Below, one piece after another: positions 31,008 to 39,863 of a stretch of DNA of 61,103 bases. Under the pieces are notes generated by a model. It made no database searches and was not told where the DNA came from. It worked only from the letters and a program-made list of their open reading frames with translations. Position 1 is the stretch's first letter. The number at the start of each line of letters is the position of its first letter. Origin of the DNA: JADGNZ01 sp035995985 (GTDB lineage Bacteria; Acidobacteriota; Thermoanaerobaculia; Gp7-AA8); contig DASYJY010000211.1 of the NCBI GenBank assembly GCA_035995985.1, positions 1 to 61,103 of the forward strand, in the 5' to 3' direction. A program made the position numbers and the translations under genes.

Positions 31008-31259
31008 ATGAACAGCAATTTCTCCTGGTTGATGCAGGTCGGTACGTATTCGTCGTGGGTGATTTTCCCAATCCGCCTCCTGGTCTCGCTCTTTCTCGCA
31101 GTGGCTGTCTATCGCAATGGCGTGAGACGAGAAGCGCTGGAGTTCCGGATCCCTCCGATCGTTTGGTCCGTTCTCGTGCTGGCAGAGCCGGCGTTGGGAC
31201 TCTTCGTCTACTGGTTCATCAATCGCGACGCGCCATATAGCGAAATCAAAGACAACTAG
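31008..31259 (+). CDS. Small two-helix membrane protein
   Basis: The 83-residue product starts at ATG 31008, eight bases after GAAAGG. Two hydrophobic segments are present (SWVIFPIRLLVSLFLAVAVY and SVLVLAEPALGLFVYWFINR), joined by a polar loop (NGVRREALEFRIPPIVW). I recognise no family. It lies 63 bp after the hybrid kinase and 70 bp before the ABC transporter genes, all on the plus strand. Confidence 0.6.
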   Translation: MNSNFSWLMQVGTYSSWVIFPIRLLVSLFLAVAVYRNGVRREALEFRIPPIVWSVLVLAEPALGLFVYWFINRDAPYSEIKDN

Positions 31260-31329
31260 GTGTAGACAACCTTCCGCGCTTCCTCCCGTAGTACGGTAGC
31301 GATCCAAAATCGTCCCGAACGGAGAAGCC

Positions 31330-32226
31330 ATGCTCGAACTGCGCATCGAAGGTCTATCCAAGACGTACCCGAACGGCGTCAAGGCGCTGCAGGATGTATC
31401 GCTGGCGATTCCTACCGGTATGTTCGGACTGCTCGGGCCGAATGGCGCCGGCAAGTCGACGCTGATGCGCACGATCGCCACGCTGCAGGAAGCCGACTCG
31501 GGCTCGATCGCGCTCGGCGACATCGACGTCCTTCGCGAAAAGGACAAAGTGCGGCGGCTGCTCGGATATCTGCCGCAGGAGTTTGGGGTGTATCCGAGGA
31601 TTACCGCCGAGGGGATGTTGAATCACTTCGCGGTGCTGAAGGGAATCATGAATGCGCGCGAGCGGCATAACACCGTCAACGCACTTTTGCAACGCACGAA
31701 CCTTTACGACGCGCGGAAGCAGAACCTCAGCACCTTCTCCGGCGGCATGCGACAGCGATTCGGAATCGCGCAGGCGCTGCTCGGAAATCCGAAACTGATC
31801 ATCGTCGATGAGCCGACGGCGGGGCTCGATCCCGAGGAGCGCGTGCGGTTTCACAACCTGCTCGCGGAGATCGGCGAGAACGTTGTAGTCATCCTCTCCA
31901 CCCACATCGTCGAAGACGTCAGCGACCTCTGCTCGCAGATGGCTATCATCTCCGGCGGCCGCGTGCTCATGAGCGGCGACCCGCAGGCCGCCGTGCGCGA
32001 GCTGAACGGAAAAGTGTGGCGGCGCGTAATCGGGAAGCAGGAGCTGGACGATTTCCAGCGACGCTACACCGTCATCTCCACGCGGCTCGTCGGCGGGCGA
32101 ACTGTCATTCATACAGTGAGCGACGCGCAGCCCGATCCGACGTTCGAGCCGATTACCGCTTCGCTCGAAGACGTCTACTTCCACTACATCAAGCACGACA
32201 GCCAGCCGCAGGCAGAGGCGGCCTGA
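31330..32226 (+). CDS. ABC transporter ATP-binding protein
   Basis: The 298-residue ATPase has Walker A GPNGAGKSTLMR, Q-loop YLPQEFGVYPRITAEG, signature LSTFSGGMRQRFGIAQALLG, Walker B LIIVDEPTAGLDPEERVRF and the switch His in ILSTHIVEDV. The C-terminal 70 residues, beyond the ATPase core, form a small domain (GKVWRRVIGKQELDDF). It powers the membrane protein encoded three bases downstream. This pairing with an M1-fused permease is known from several phyla and is thought to move or process peptides. Confidence 0.93.
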   Translation: MLELRIEGLSKTYPNGVKALQDVSLAIPTGMFGLLGPNGAGKSTLMRTIATLQEADSGSIALGDIDVLREKDKVRRLLGYLPQEFGVYPRITAEGMLNHFAVLKGIMNARERHNTVNALLQRTNLYDARKQNLSTFSGGMRQRFGIAQALLGNPKLIIVDEPTAGLDPEERVRFHNLLAEIGENVVVILSTHIVEDVSDLCSQMAIISGGRVLMSGDPQAAVRELNGKVWRRVIGKQELDDFQRRYTVISTRLVGGRTVIHTVSDAQPDPTFEPITASLEDVYFHYIKHDSQPQAEAA

Positions 32227-32228
32227 CG

Positions 32229-35200
32229 ATGAGCTGGGAGATTCTGAAGTTCGAGCTGCGCTACCACCTGCGGCAGCCGCTGTTCTACATCCTCTTCATC
32301 ATTTTCTTTTTCATGACGTTCGGCGCCGTGACCTCGGACGCCGTGCAGATCGGCGGCGCGCTCGGCAACGTCAATCGCAACGCGCCGTTCGTGATCATGC
32401 AACTGCTGCTGGTGATGTCGACCTTCGGCGTGCTGACGACGACCGCGTACGTCGCCAGCGCCATCAACCGCGACTTCGAATACAACACCGACTCGCTTTT
32501 CTTTTCGTCGCCGGTGAAGAAACGCCAATACCTCTTCGGCCGTTTCACCGCCGCGTTCATCGTCTCCAGCCTGGTCTACCTCGGCGTGGTGACGGCGATC
32601 ATGGTCGGCTCGTTCATGCCGTGGCTGGACAAGGAACGGCTCGGCGCGTTTGCTCTGAAGCCCTACGTTTTCTCGTACTTCATCCTGATCCTGCCGAACC
32701 TCTTTCTCTTCGCGGCGATTTTCTTTACCGTCGCCGCGCTGACGCGCAGCCTCATGGCTACCTACACCTCGGTGGCCGCGTTCTACGTCGCGTACATCGT
32801 CTCGCGCGTTTCGCTGCGCGATCTCGACAGCGAGAAGATCGGCATCCTGCTCGATCCCTTCGGCTTCTCGCCGTTCGCTCGGACGACGCGCTACTGGACG
32901 GTGTTCGAGAAGAACAACAACCTTCTGCCACTCGACGGCGTCTTCCTCGGCAATCGTCTGCTCTGGATCGGCGTCGCGCTGGTGCTACTCGGATTGACGT
33001 TCGTCTTTTTCAAGATGGAAGTGGGAAGCGGCTCGGGGAAGAAAAAGAAGAAGTCGGCCGTGAATGATGCCGCGCTCGTTCCCGCCGGCGTCGCCATCCC
33101 GCACGTGTCGCAACGCTTCGGCGGCATGGCCTCACTGCGCCAGTACTTCACCACCATCCGCGTCGAAACCGGCGCGATTCTCAAGAGCCTGCCGTTCATC
33201 GTGATCATGCTGCTGGCCGTGCTCAACACCGTCGGCGGCGCAGTCTTCGCCGGACCGATTTTCGGGACGCGCTTCTATCCGGTCACGTACGAGATGCTCG
33301 AAGTGATCGAAGGCAACTTCTTTTTCTTCGCGGTGATCATCGCGGCGTTTTACGCGGGCGAGATCGTATGGCGTGAACGAATGCTCAAGCTGAACGAGGT
33401 CACCGACGCGATGCCGTCGCCGACCTGGGCGATCTGGGCCGGGAAGCTGACGGCGCTCTGCATCACGCTCTACTTCACGCTGTTCGCGGCCGTGCTGACC
33501 ACCATCGCCGTGCAGGCCACGAAGCACTACCACCACTTCGAGCTCGGCCTCTACTTCCGCGGTGCCTTCCTGATCCTCGGCATGAAGCTTCTGCTGGTGA
33601 CGATCCTGATGTTCCTCGGCCAGATCATCACCAACAACCGCTACGTCGGATTCCTGATCGCGCTTTTCTACATCGTCGCGCAGGTCGTGCTGGACGCGCT
33701 GCACTACCAGCATCATCTCTATCAGGTGTTCGTCCTGCCGGACACGACCTACTCCGACATGAACGGCTACGGCCATTTCGCGCGTCCGTTCGAGTGGTTC
33801 AGTCTCTACTGGACGTTTTTCGCGGCCATCCTCTTGATCATCGGCCATCTCTTCTGGGTTCGCGGCACGGAGACGGCGATGCGCATCCGCTCGCGTGTTG
33901 CGCGCGGACGCCTAGGGATGCCGGCCGTGACAATGCTGGCGCTGTTCGCGATCGCATTCGTCTCGACCGGCTGCTTCATTTTCTACAACACGAACGTCCT
34001 CAATCACTACTCGACGGACGACCAGCGCGACAAACGCTCCGCGGAAACGGAGAAGCTGTACAAAAAGTACGACCGCATCCCGCAGCCGCGCATCACCGAC
34101 GTGCAGGCGAATGTCGACATCTACCCCGAAAAGCGATGGGTGGACATCCGCGGCACGTACACGCTCGTCAATAAGACGCAGCAGCCGATCAGTGATCTCC
34201 ACGTGGTCATGGTTCCCGACGTCCCGCTGTCGGTGCAGATCCCGGGCGCGACGCTGGCGAAGAACGACGCCGATCACGGCTACTTCATCTACCACCTCGC
34301 GCAGCCGCTCGCGCCCGGCGCGACGATTCCGATGTCGTTCACGGTCACGATTCACCATCAGGGATTCGAGAACGTCAGCCGCGACAACACGATCGTGGCG
34401 AACGGCACCTTCATCAACAATTTCGCCACCTTCCCGCACCTCGGCTACAGCCCGAACGTCGAGCTGCAGGAAACGCCCAAGCGCCGCAAGTACGGACTCG
34501 CGCCGGTCGTGCGCGCAGCGAAGATCGACGATCCGACAGCGCGCCTCGACAACGGCATCACCCGCGACGCCGACTGGATCAATCTCGATACGACCGTCAG
34601 CACCTCGCCCGACCAGATCGCCCTCGCGCCGGGATACCTGCAGAAGGAGTGGACGATCAACGGCCGCCGGTACTTCCGCTACAAAACGACATCGCCGATC
34701 CTCGGATTTTTCGCCTACCTCTCCGCGCGCTACGAGGTGAAGCGGAGCACATGGAAAGGTATCCCGATCGAGATCTACTACGACCCGTCGCACGCCTACA
34801 ACGTCGACCGGATGATCTACGGCGTGCAGAAGTCGCTCGACTATTTCACCACCAACTTCTCGCCGTACCAGCACAAGCAGGTGCGCATCCTGGAGTTCCC
34901 GCGCTACGCGCAGTTCGCGCAGTCGTTCCCGAACACGATTCCGTTCTCGGAGTCGATCGGCTTCGTGGCCGATCTCCGCAACAAGGAAGACATCGACTAC
35001 GTCTACTACGTCACCGCGCACGAAGTCGCGCACCAGTGGTGGGCGCATCAGGTCATCGGCGCCGACGTGCAGGGCGGCTCGATGCTCGCCGAAACGCTGG
35101 CCCAATATTCGGCGCTGATGGTGATGGAGAAGGAGTACGGCCGCGACAAGATGCGCCGCTTCCTGAAATACGAGCTCGATCGCTACCTCGCCGGACGCGG

Positions 35201-35822
35201 CGGCGAGCTGGTGGCCGAGATGCCGCTGATGCTCGTCGAAAATCAGGGCTACATCCACTACCGCAAAGGCAGTCTCGTGATGTACGAGCTGCGCGACGAA
35301 ATCGGCGAGGACAAGGTCAACGCCGCGCTACGTCAACTCATCCACGACCACGCCTTCGAACAGCCTCCGTACGCCACGACGCGCGCTCTCATCGCCGACT
35401 TCCGCGCCGTGACGCCGCCCGAGAAACAGTCGCTGATCACCGACCTCTTCGAAACGATCACGCTCTACGACAACAAAGCGACGTCGGCGACAGTCAGCAA
35501 ACGCCCCGACGGCAAGTACGTCGTCACGGTCACCGTCGAGTCGAAGAAGTTCCGCGCCGACGACCGCGGCAAAGAGACCGCCACCCCCGTCAACGACTGG
35601 GTCGACATCGGTGTCCTCGGCGCATCAAAAACCAAAGGAAACGAACCGGTCCTCGCGCTGGAAAAGCACCACCTGACGACACCGAAAGCAACGTTCTCAT
35701 TCGTGATCGCCACCAAACCCGACCGCGCCGGCATCGACCCGCTCAACAAACTCGTCGACCGCAATCCCGACGACAACACGAAGAAAGTGGACGTGGTGGA
35801 GAACGCGAAAGCAGGTTCGTGA
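32229..35822 (+). CDS. ABC-2-type permease fused to an M1-family peptidase
   Basis: The 1,197-residue protein starts at ATG 32229. The N-terminal 570 residues contain about 12 membrane helices in two ABC-2-like sets (FYILFIIFFFMTFGAVTS opens the first; a second set begins near residue 320). After the last helix (TMLALFAIAFVSTGCFIFYN) the chain continues outside the membrane as an M1 metallopeptidase: N-terminal beta domain, then TAHEVAHQWWAHQ (the zinc HExxH) with the third ligand Glu in MLAETLAQYS and catalytic-type Tyr in YIHYRKGSLVMYEL. With the upstream ATPase it forms one ABC system, probably exporting or trimming peptides at the cell surface. Confidence 0.9.
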   Translation: MSWEILKFELRYHLRQPLFYILFIIFFFMTFGAVTSDAVQIGGALGNVNRNAPFVIMQLLLVMSTFGVLTTTAYVASAINRDFEYNTDSLFFSSPVKKRQYLFGRFTAAFIVSSLVYLGVVTAIMVGSFMPWLDKERLGAFALKPYVFSYFILILPNLFLFAAIFFTVAALTRSLMATYTSVAAFYVAYIVSRVSLRDLDSEKIGILLDPFGFSPFARTTRYWTVFEKNNNLLPLDGVFLGNRLLWIGVALVLLGLTFVFFKMEVGSGSGKKKKKSAVNDAALVPAGVAIPHVSQRFGGMASLRQYFTTIRVETGAILKSLPFIVIMLLAVLNTVGGAVFAGPIFGTRFYPVTYEMLEVIEGNFFFFAVIIAAFYAGEIVWRERMLKLNEVTDAMPSPTWAIWAGKLTALCITLYFTLFAAVLTTIAVQATKHYHHFELGLYFRGAFLILGMKLLLVTILMFLGQIITNNRYVGFLIALFYIVAQVVLDALHYQHHLYQVFVLPDTTYSDMNGYGHFARPFEWFSLYWTFFAAILLIIGHLFWVRGTETAMRIRSRVARGRLGMPAVTMLALFAIAFVSTGCFIFYNTNVLNHYSTDDQRDKRSAETEKLYKKYDRIPQPRITDVQANVDIYPEKRWVDIRGTYTLVNKTQQPISDLHVVMVPDVPLSVQIPGATLAKNDADHGYFIYHLAQPLAPGATIPMSFTVTIHHQGFENVSRDNTIVANGTFINNFATFPHLGYSPNVELQETPKRRKYGLAPVVRAAKIDDPTARLDNGITRDADWINLDTTVSTSPDQIALAPGYLQKEWTINGRRYFRYKTTSPILGFFAYLSARYEVKRSTWKGIPIEIYYDPSHAYNVDRMIYGVQKSLDYFTTNFSPYQHKQVRILEFPRYAQFAQSFPNTIPFSESIGFVADLRNKEDIDYVYYVTAHEVAHQWWAHQVIGADVQGGSMLAETLAQYSALMVMEKEYGRDKMRRFLKYELDRYLAGRGGELVAEMPLMLVENQGYIHYRKGSLVMYELRDEIGEDKVNAALRQLIHDHAFEQPPYATTRALIADFRAVTPPEKQSLITDLFETITLYDNKATSATVSKRPDGKYVVTVTVESKKFRADDRGKETATPVNDWVDIGVLGASKTKGNEPVLALEKHHLTTPKATFSFVIATKPDRAGIDPLNKLVDRNPDDNTKKVDVVENAKAGS

Positions 35823-36699
35823 CGGATCAACCTGACTACCTCGAACGAATCCGTACGCCTGGGCACTAACGGCGCCTCGGAGAGGACGGGAATCGAAGGT
35901 TGCTGCCTATCCCTCCCGCCGACGTCGTCGGAGCCGAACTCGTGCACGGCTCTTCCGCCGACCATCCGCCGGTCTCGCTGATCCGCCGCGCTGCTGACGC
36001 CCTTATCGTCCGGATCATCGGCGCGCTCCTGCGGGTGAGGCCGCGTGAAGATCAAGTTCGGCCGACCGTTGGGTCCACATGCCCGGGTCTGGCTGTTCGA
36101 ACTGGTTCCTTCGCCGCGGCTGGTTTCTTCAAGTCCACAGCGCGCACAGCCCGAAACACAGTGGGCACAGCCCGAAACACAGCGCGCACGGCCGAAACAC
36201 AGCGCGCACGGCCCGAAACACAGCGCGCACAGCCCGAAACACAGCGCGCACAGCCCGAAACACAATGCGCACAGCCCGAAACACAGTGCGCACAGCCTGA
36301 AACACAATGCGCACAGCGCGAAACACGCTGTGCACAGCGCGAAACACAGTGCGCACAGCGCGAAACACAGCGCGCACAGCCCGAAACACAGCGCGCGCAG
36401 CCCGAAACACGCTGCGCGGAGTACTGAAAAACACGCGCGCACGCCGAAACACCGTGCGCACACGCCGAACACACTGCCCGACAGGCTGAAACAATGCGCG
36501 CACAACGCTGCATCACGGCTGATTCGACTCGAACGCACTGCGTCCTTGTCGAATGCCAAGCGTGCGGCGAAGCGCGCACCCTTGGAAACGTGATGGTGGC
36601 GACGCACAAACAAATTTGCGCGCTCTCCGTCCGAAGGTGCGCTTCGCCGCACCCGAAGCCGCTCCGCGGCTGTCTTGCCTCGGTTAAAGTGTCGCCGCG
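35823..36699. other. Gene-free interval holding a 21-bp array
   Basis: No reading frame here has a ribosome binding site or recognisable protein. The central 345 bp are the tandem array annotated separately. All three frames on both strands are largely free of stops because the repeat unit lacks them, which makes long but spurious open frames. Confidence 0.6.
36136..36480. repeat. 21-bp tandem array, about 16 units
   Basis: Units of the type CAGCGCGCACAGCCCGAAACA repeat head to tail with substitutions, one 20-bp unit near 36185-36205 and degenerate units after about 36400. The 20-bp unit shifts any reading frame, arguing against a coding role. The period equals that of the array at 1450-1674, but the unit sequence is unrelated. 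Confidence 0.88.
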
Positions 36700-38208
36700 A
36701 TGCACATCCTCACATCGTCTCAGATGAAATCGATCGACCGTCGCGCGACCGAGCGCTTCGGCATTCCGTCGATTGTGCTGATGGAGAACGCAGCGCTGGC
36801 CGTCGTCGATGCGATCGGCGAGCACTATCCCGACTGCGATCGCGCGGCGATCTTCTGCGGTCTCGGCGCGAATGGGGGCGACGGGTTTGCGATCGCGCGG
36901 CATCTCGAGCAGCGCGGCGTCGTGGCGAGTGTTTTCATCGTCGGCGATCGGACGAAGATTCGCGGCGATGCGGCGGCGAATCTCGAGATCTGCGAGCGAT
37001 TCGCGATGCCGTCGTACGAGATCGTCGATGACGACTCGCTGAACGAGGCGCTCGTCCACGCCGCGGACGCGGACCTCATCGTCGACGCCATCTTCGGTAC
37101 CGGACTCGATCGCGCACCCGAGGGGATGTATGCGGAGACGATTCGAACGATCAACGATTTCGGCTTGCCGATCGTCGCGGTCGATCTGCCGAGCGGCGCG
37201 AATGCGTCGACGGCCGATCCGTTCGAGCCGTGCGTTCGCGCGGCGCTCACGATCACGTTCGCCGCGCCGAAGATTTGCCATGTCTTCGAGCCCGCTGCGA
37301 TGAACTGCGGCGAGGTGATCGTCGCCGACATCTCCATCCCGCACGCTGCGATCGAAGACGAAAACGTTACGCTCGGGCTGACAACGCCGGCCGACGTGCG
37401 GCCGTACATCGAGCCGCGTCTGGCGGCGACGCACAAGGGAACGTACGGCCATGTCGCCATCATCGCCGGCTCGCCCGGACGCAGCGGCGCCGCGGTGCTC
37501 GCGGCGCGCGGCGCGATTCGGAGCGGCGCCGGCTTGGTCACCGTTGCGACGGATAGCGAAACCGCGAAGCTCGTGAACGCCGGCTCGATCGAGTCGATGA
37601 CGTTTTCCGGAGATAACGTTCTCGAATTCATCAAAAGTAAAAACTCGGTTTTGATCGGACCGGGACTCGCGGACGACGAAGACAGCTACGTGCGCGTCCG
37701 GCAACTCGTCGCGAACATCGAGTTGCCGCTGGTCATCGATGCCTCGGCACTCAACGCGTTTGCCGGCCGGGCGACCGAGTTGAATCCCGAACGCCGTCCG
37801 CGCGTGATTACGCCGCATCCCGGCGAGCTGGCGCGCATCGTTGGATCGACGGCGAAGGACATCAACGCACATCGCATCGACGCCGCGCGCGAAGCGGCCC
37901 GCGCCACTGGCTGTATCGTCGTGCTCAAGGGATTTCAGTCGCTAATCGCCGAGCCGGACGGCCACGTCAACGTCAATCCCACCGGCAATCCCGGCATGGC
38001 CACCGGCGGCATGGGCGACGTCCTCGGCGGAATGATCGCCGCGCTGCTCGCCCGCGGCATCGATCCATTTGAAGCCGCCATCGCCGCCGTCTACCTCCAC
38101 GGTTTCGCGGGCGACATGCTGAAGGACGAGATGGGCGACATCGGCTTGGCCGCCCTCGATCTCGCGGAACGGATTCCGTTCGCGGTCAAGCGGCTAAGGG
38201 AGTCTTAG
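36700..38208 (+). CDS. nnr: Bifunctional NAD(P)HX epimerase/dehydratase
   Basis: The 502-residue fusion carries the NnrE epimerase (YjeF N-terminal) at about 1-210, with GLGANGGDGFAIARHLEQRG and DAIFGTGLDRAPEGMYAE, and the ADP-dependent NnrD dehydratase (ribokinase fold) at about 225-500, with GTYGHVAIIAGSPGRSGAAV, LIGPGLADDEDSYV, RVITPHPGELARIVG and NPTGNPGMATGGMGDVLGG. It repairs hydrated NAD(P)H. It precedes tsaE, as in many genomes, though here two palindromic repeats lie between. Confidence 0.93.
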   Translation: MHILTSSQMKSIDRRATERFGIPSIVLMENAALAVVDAIGEHYPDCDRAAIFCGLGANGGDGFAIARHLEQRGVVASVFIVGDRTKIRGDAAANLEICERFAMPSYEIVDDDSLNEALVHAADADLIVDAIFGTGLDRAPEGMYAETIRTINDFGLPIVAVDLPSGANASTADPFEPCVRAALTITFAAPKICHVFEPAAMNCGEVIVADISIPHAAIEDENVTLGLTTPADVRPYIEPRLAATHKGTYGHVAIIAGSPGRSGAAVLAARGAIRSGAGLVTVATDSETAKLVNAGSIESMTFSGDNVLEFIKSKNSVLIGPGLADDEDSYVRVRQLVANIELPLVIDASALNAFAGRATELNPERRPRVITPHPGELARIVGSTAKDINAHRIDAAREAARATGCIVVLKGFQSLIAEPDGHVNVNPTGNPGMATGGMGDVLGGMIAALLARGIDPFEAAIAAVYLHGFAGDMLKDEMGDIGLAALDLAERIPFAVKRLRES

Positions 38209-38246
38209 TTCGTGGCTTATCAGGAAGCAGTTGCGCGGTTGCAAAA

Positions 38247-38268
38247 GCACAGACAAGAGTGTCTGTGC
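38247..38268. repeat. Dispersed palindrome GCACAGACA..TGTCTGTGC, copy A
   Basis: GCACAGACA-AGAG-TGTCTGTGC is a 9-bp stem with four-base loop. Copy B at 38305 is the same element inverted, so the two can also pair with each other over about 26 bases. Confidence 0.85.
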
Positions 38269-38304
38269 CACATTTTTGCCCTGCTGACTAACGCGAAGCG
38301 TGTG

Positions 38305-38326
38305 GCACAGACACTCTTGTCTGTGC
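38305..38326. repeat. Dispersed palindrome, copy B
   Basis: GCACAGACA-CTCT-TGTCTGTGC is the reverse complement of copy A and ends 19 bp before tsaE. A third copy lies at 47222-47243, in front of the aldehyde dehydrogenase gene. Confidence 0.85.
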
Positions 38327-38345
38327 GGGTGGGCGGAAAGCGCCG

Positions 38346-38768
38346 ATGACCACCTACCGTTGCGCCACCGAAGCGCAAACGCAAGCCGCCGGCCGCGAGA
38401 TCGCGCGCACCCTCACGCCCGATGCCATCGTCCACCTCGTCGGCGACCTCGGCGCGGGCAAGACGTTTCTCGTCCGCGCCATCGCCGAGGAGCTCGGCGC
38501 GAATCCATTCGAGGTCGCGTCGCCGTCGTTCGCGATTGTGCATGAGTACCCGATCGCCGGCCGCGCGCCGATCATCCACATCGACGGCTACCGCCTCTCC
38601 GAAAATCGCCGCGAGTGGATGGAGATCGGCATCCCCGAACTGCTGCAAGGTCCCGGCGTGAAACTGGTCGAATGGCCCAAGCGCGACTTCGCTGAATTCG
38701 AAGACCGGCATGTGGAAATTGCCATCCGCGTCGAGGATGACGGGACTCGTGTGATCGACGTGACCTAG
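38346..38768 (+). CDS. tsaE: tRNA threonylcarbamoyladenosine biosynthesis ATPase TsaE
   Basis: The 140-residue protein has the P-loop VGDLGAGKTFLVRAIAEELG, SPSFAIVHEYPIAGRAPIIH with the family's SPTF-like loop, and HIDGYRL. It supports the TsaBD enzyme in making t6A37 on ANN-reading tRNAs. Its TAG stop shares the palindrome CTAG (38765-38768) with the TAG of the convergent gene on the other strand. Confidence 0.92.
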   Translation: MTTYRCATEAQTQAAGREIARTLTPDAIVHLVGDLGAGKTFLVRAIAEELGANPFEVASPSFAIVHEYPIAGRAPIIHIDGYRLSENRREWMEIGIPELLQGPGVKLVEWPKRDFAEFEDRHVEIAIRVEDDGTRVIDVT

Positions 38769-39193
38769 TCGAGCAGGTTGAGCCGCCGCCGGTCACGATT
38801 CGACAGGAGACGTGCGGCACGGATCGTCGCCTCGCATCGTTGAATGTCTCCTGGCGTCAAATGACCGAGGACGCGAAGTCCGTTCGATTGAAGTTTTGAG
38901 AAGGGCACAACGTGAAGATCGCGGAAATCGATGGCCGTTTCTTCGGGGAAGAAGCTGTACAAATTCGGCGGAACAATCAGCACCTCAGAGAGCAGATGAG
39001 GATTCTCGCGGAAGTAGGTCAGCTTCGATGTGGCGATGAAATAGTGAACATCACTCGTCGTATCGGCCGGAATGGAGTTGAAGGCCAGACAGAGTTTCCA
39101 GCGAGCGTCAGGCGACTTCCAGAATTCGTACGAAGCGTCGTGCTCCGCTCTGAAGACGCATCCCCGCTGAAGCAATGTCGGGATGCTGGTCAT
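38765..39193 (-). CDS. Putative toxin partner of a Panacea antitoxin
   Basis: The 142-residue product follows the Panacea gene by 17 bp. Sequence includes LLQRGCVFRAEHDASYEFWK, VHYFIATSKLTYF, LSEVLIVPPNLYSFFPEETA and IDFRDLHVVPFSKL, a strand-rich pattern reminiscent of PemK/MazF-like folds but without a sure match. Panacea (SocA/DUF4065-type) antitoxins are known to be paired with many unrelated toxins, so the location is the main argument. Which cellular target it hits is unknown. Confidence 0.6.
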   Translation of the reverse strand: MTSIPTLLQRGCVFRAEHDASYEFWKSPDARWKLCLAFNSIPADTTSDVHYFIATSKLTYFRENPHLLSEVLIVPPNLYSFFPEETAIDFRDLHVVPFSKLQSNGLRVLGHLTPGDIQRCEATIRAARLLSNRDRRRLNLLD

Positions 39194-39210
39194 CGCGCGA
39201 CCTCAACAGC

Positions 39211-39804
39211 TCACCAGCTCAGCGATTCGGCGAAGTCTCTATTTTCCTGATCGGCTTCGACCAGAGGGAGCAGCTTGCTGTCGGTGCCGAGAAAGAACAA
39301 TTCGAATGGGATTCGTACGCTGCCGACGCCGCGGGCGAGGCGTTCCTCGTCGGCGCGTTTGACGCATTCGTCGAGATGAGTGAGATCGCGGAGCGCCCAC
39401 GCGGATGTGCTGCCGTAGGCCGCCACAACCTCGCCGAGCACTTCGAGGTCGGACGCAGAAAACACATCGACGTCTGGCTCTTTCTTCGCCGTGAAGCGCG
39501 GATATTGATGCGTCCGATTGACGCCGAGGTATTCATCGAACAACACGTCGTGATCGCCGGTCGGATTCGGTGAAAGCGCGTCCTGGATCTGGCTGAGCGC
39601 GTTCGTCGGGATCGGGCCGTTTTTCATGCAGTAGTAGTCGTCGCCGAGGATCGGACGGCCGTAGCGCAGCAGGTGTTGGCGATCGGCGAAGTAAAGGAGC
39701 TTGACGGCTTTGAGCGTGTCGAGATCGCTCACACCGCGCGATGCAAAAAACGCGATCGATTGGACGAGTTTTTCAGGGTCGAACTTGAATCGAATCTGCG
39801 TCAT
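39211..39804 (-). CDS. Panacea-domain (SocA-like) antitoxin
   Basis: The 197-residue protein starts at ATG 39804 (MTQIRFKFDPEKLVQSIAFF). It shows the Panacea/DUF4065 signature: LDTLKAVKLLYFADRQHLLR, YGRPILGDDYYCMKNGPIPT, then FSASDLEVLGEVVAAYG with SAWALRDLTHLDECV. These domains neutralise varied toxins as the antitoxin half of PanAT pairs or act as proteolytic adaptors (SocA). Gene order, antitoxin first and toxin second on the same strand, is the common one. Confidence 0.82.
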   Translation of the reverse strand: MTQIRFKFDPEKLVQSIAFFASRGVSDLDTLKAVKLLYFADRQHLLRYGRPILGDDYYCMKNGPIPTNALSQIQDALSPNPTGDHDVLFDEYLGVNRTHQYPRFTAKKEPDVDVFSASDLEVLGEVVAAYGSTSAWALRDLTHLDECVKRADEERLARGVGSVRIPFELFFLGTDSKLLPLVEADQENRDFAESLSW

Positions 39805-39863
39805 CGGTGAGGTTGTAAGGATAGCCGGAACAGCGAGAAACCCGAAAAAGTTGCAACCATCGC

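Noticed and set aside
36136..36480. CRISPR array
   Set aside because: Units are contiguous 21-mers without spacers and no cas genes are near.
35465..37872. Minus-strand frames of 395 and 606 codons across the second array
   Set aside because: They run antisense through the permease and nnr genes and through repeats; proteins are Cys/Arg-rich artefacts.
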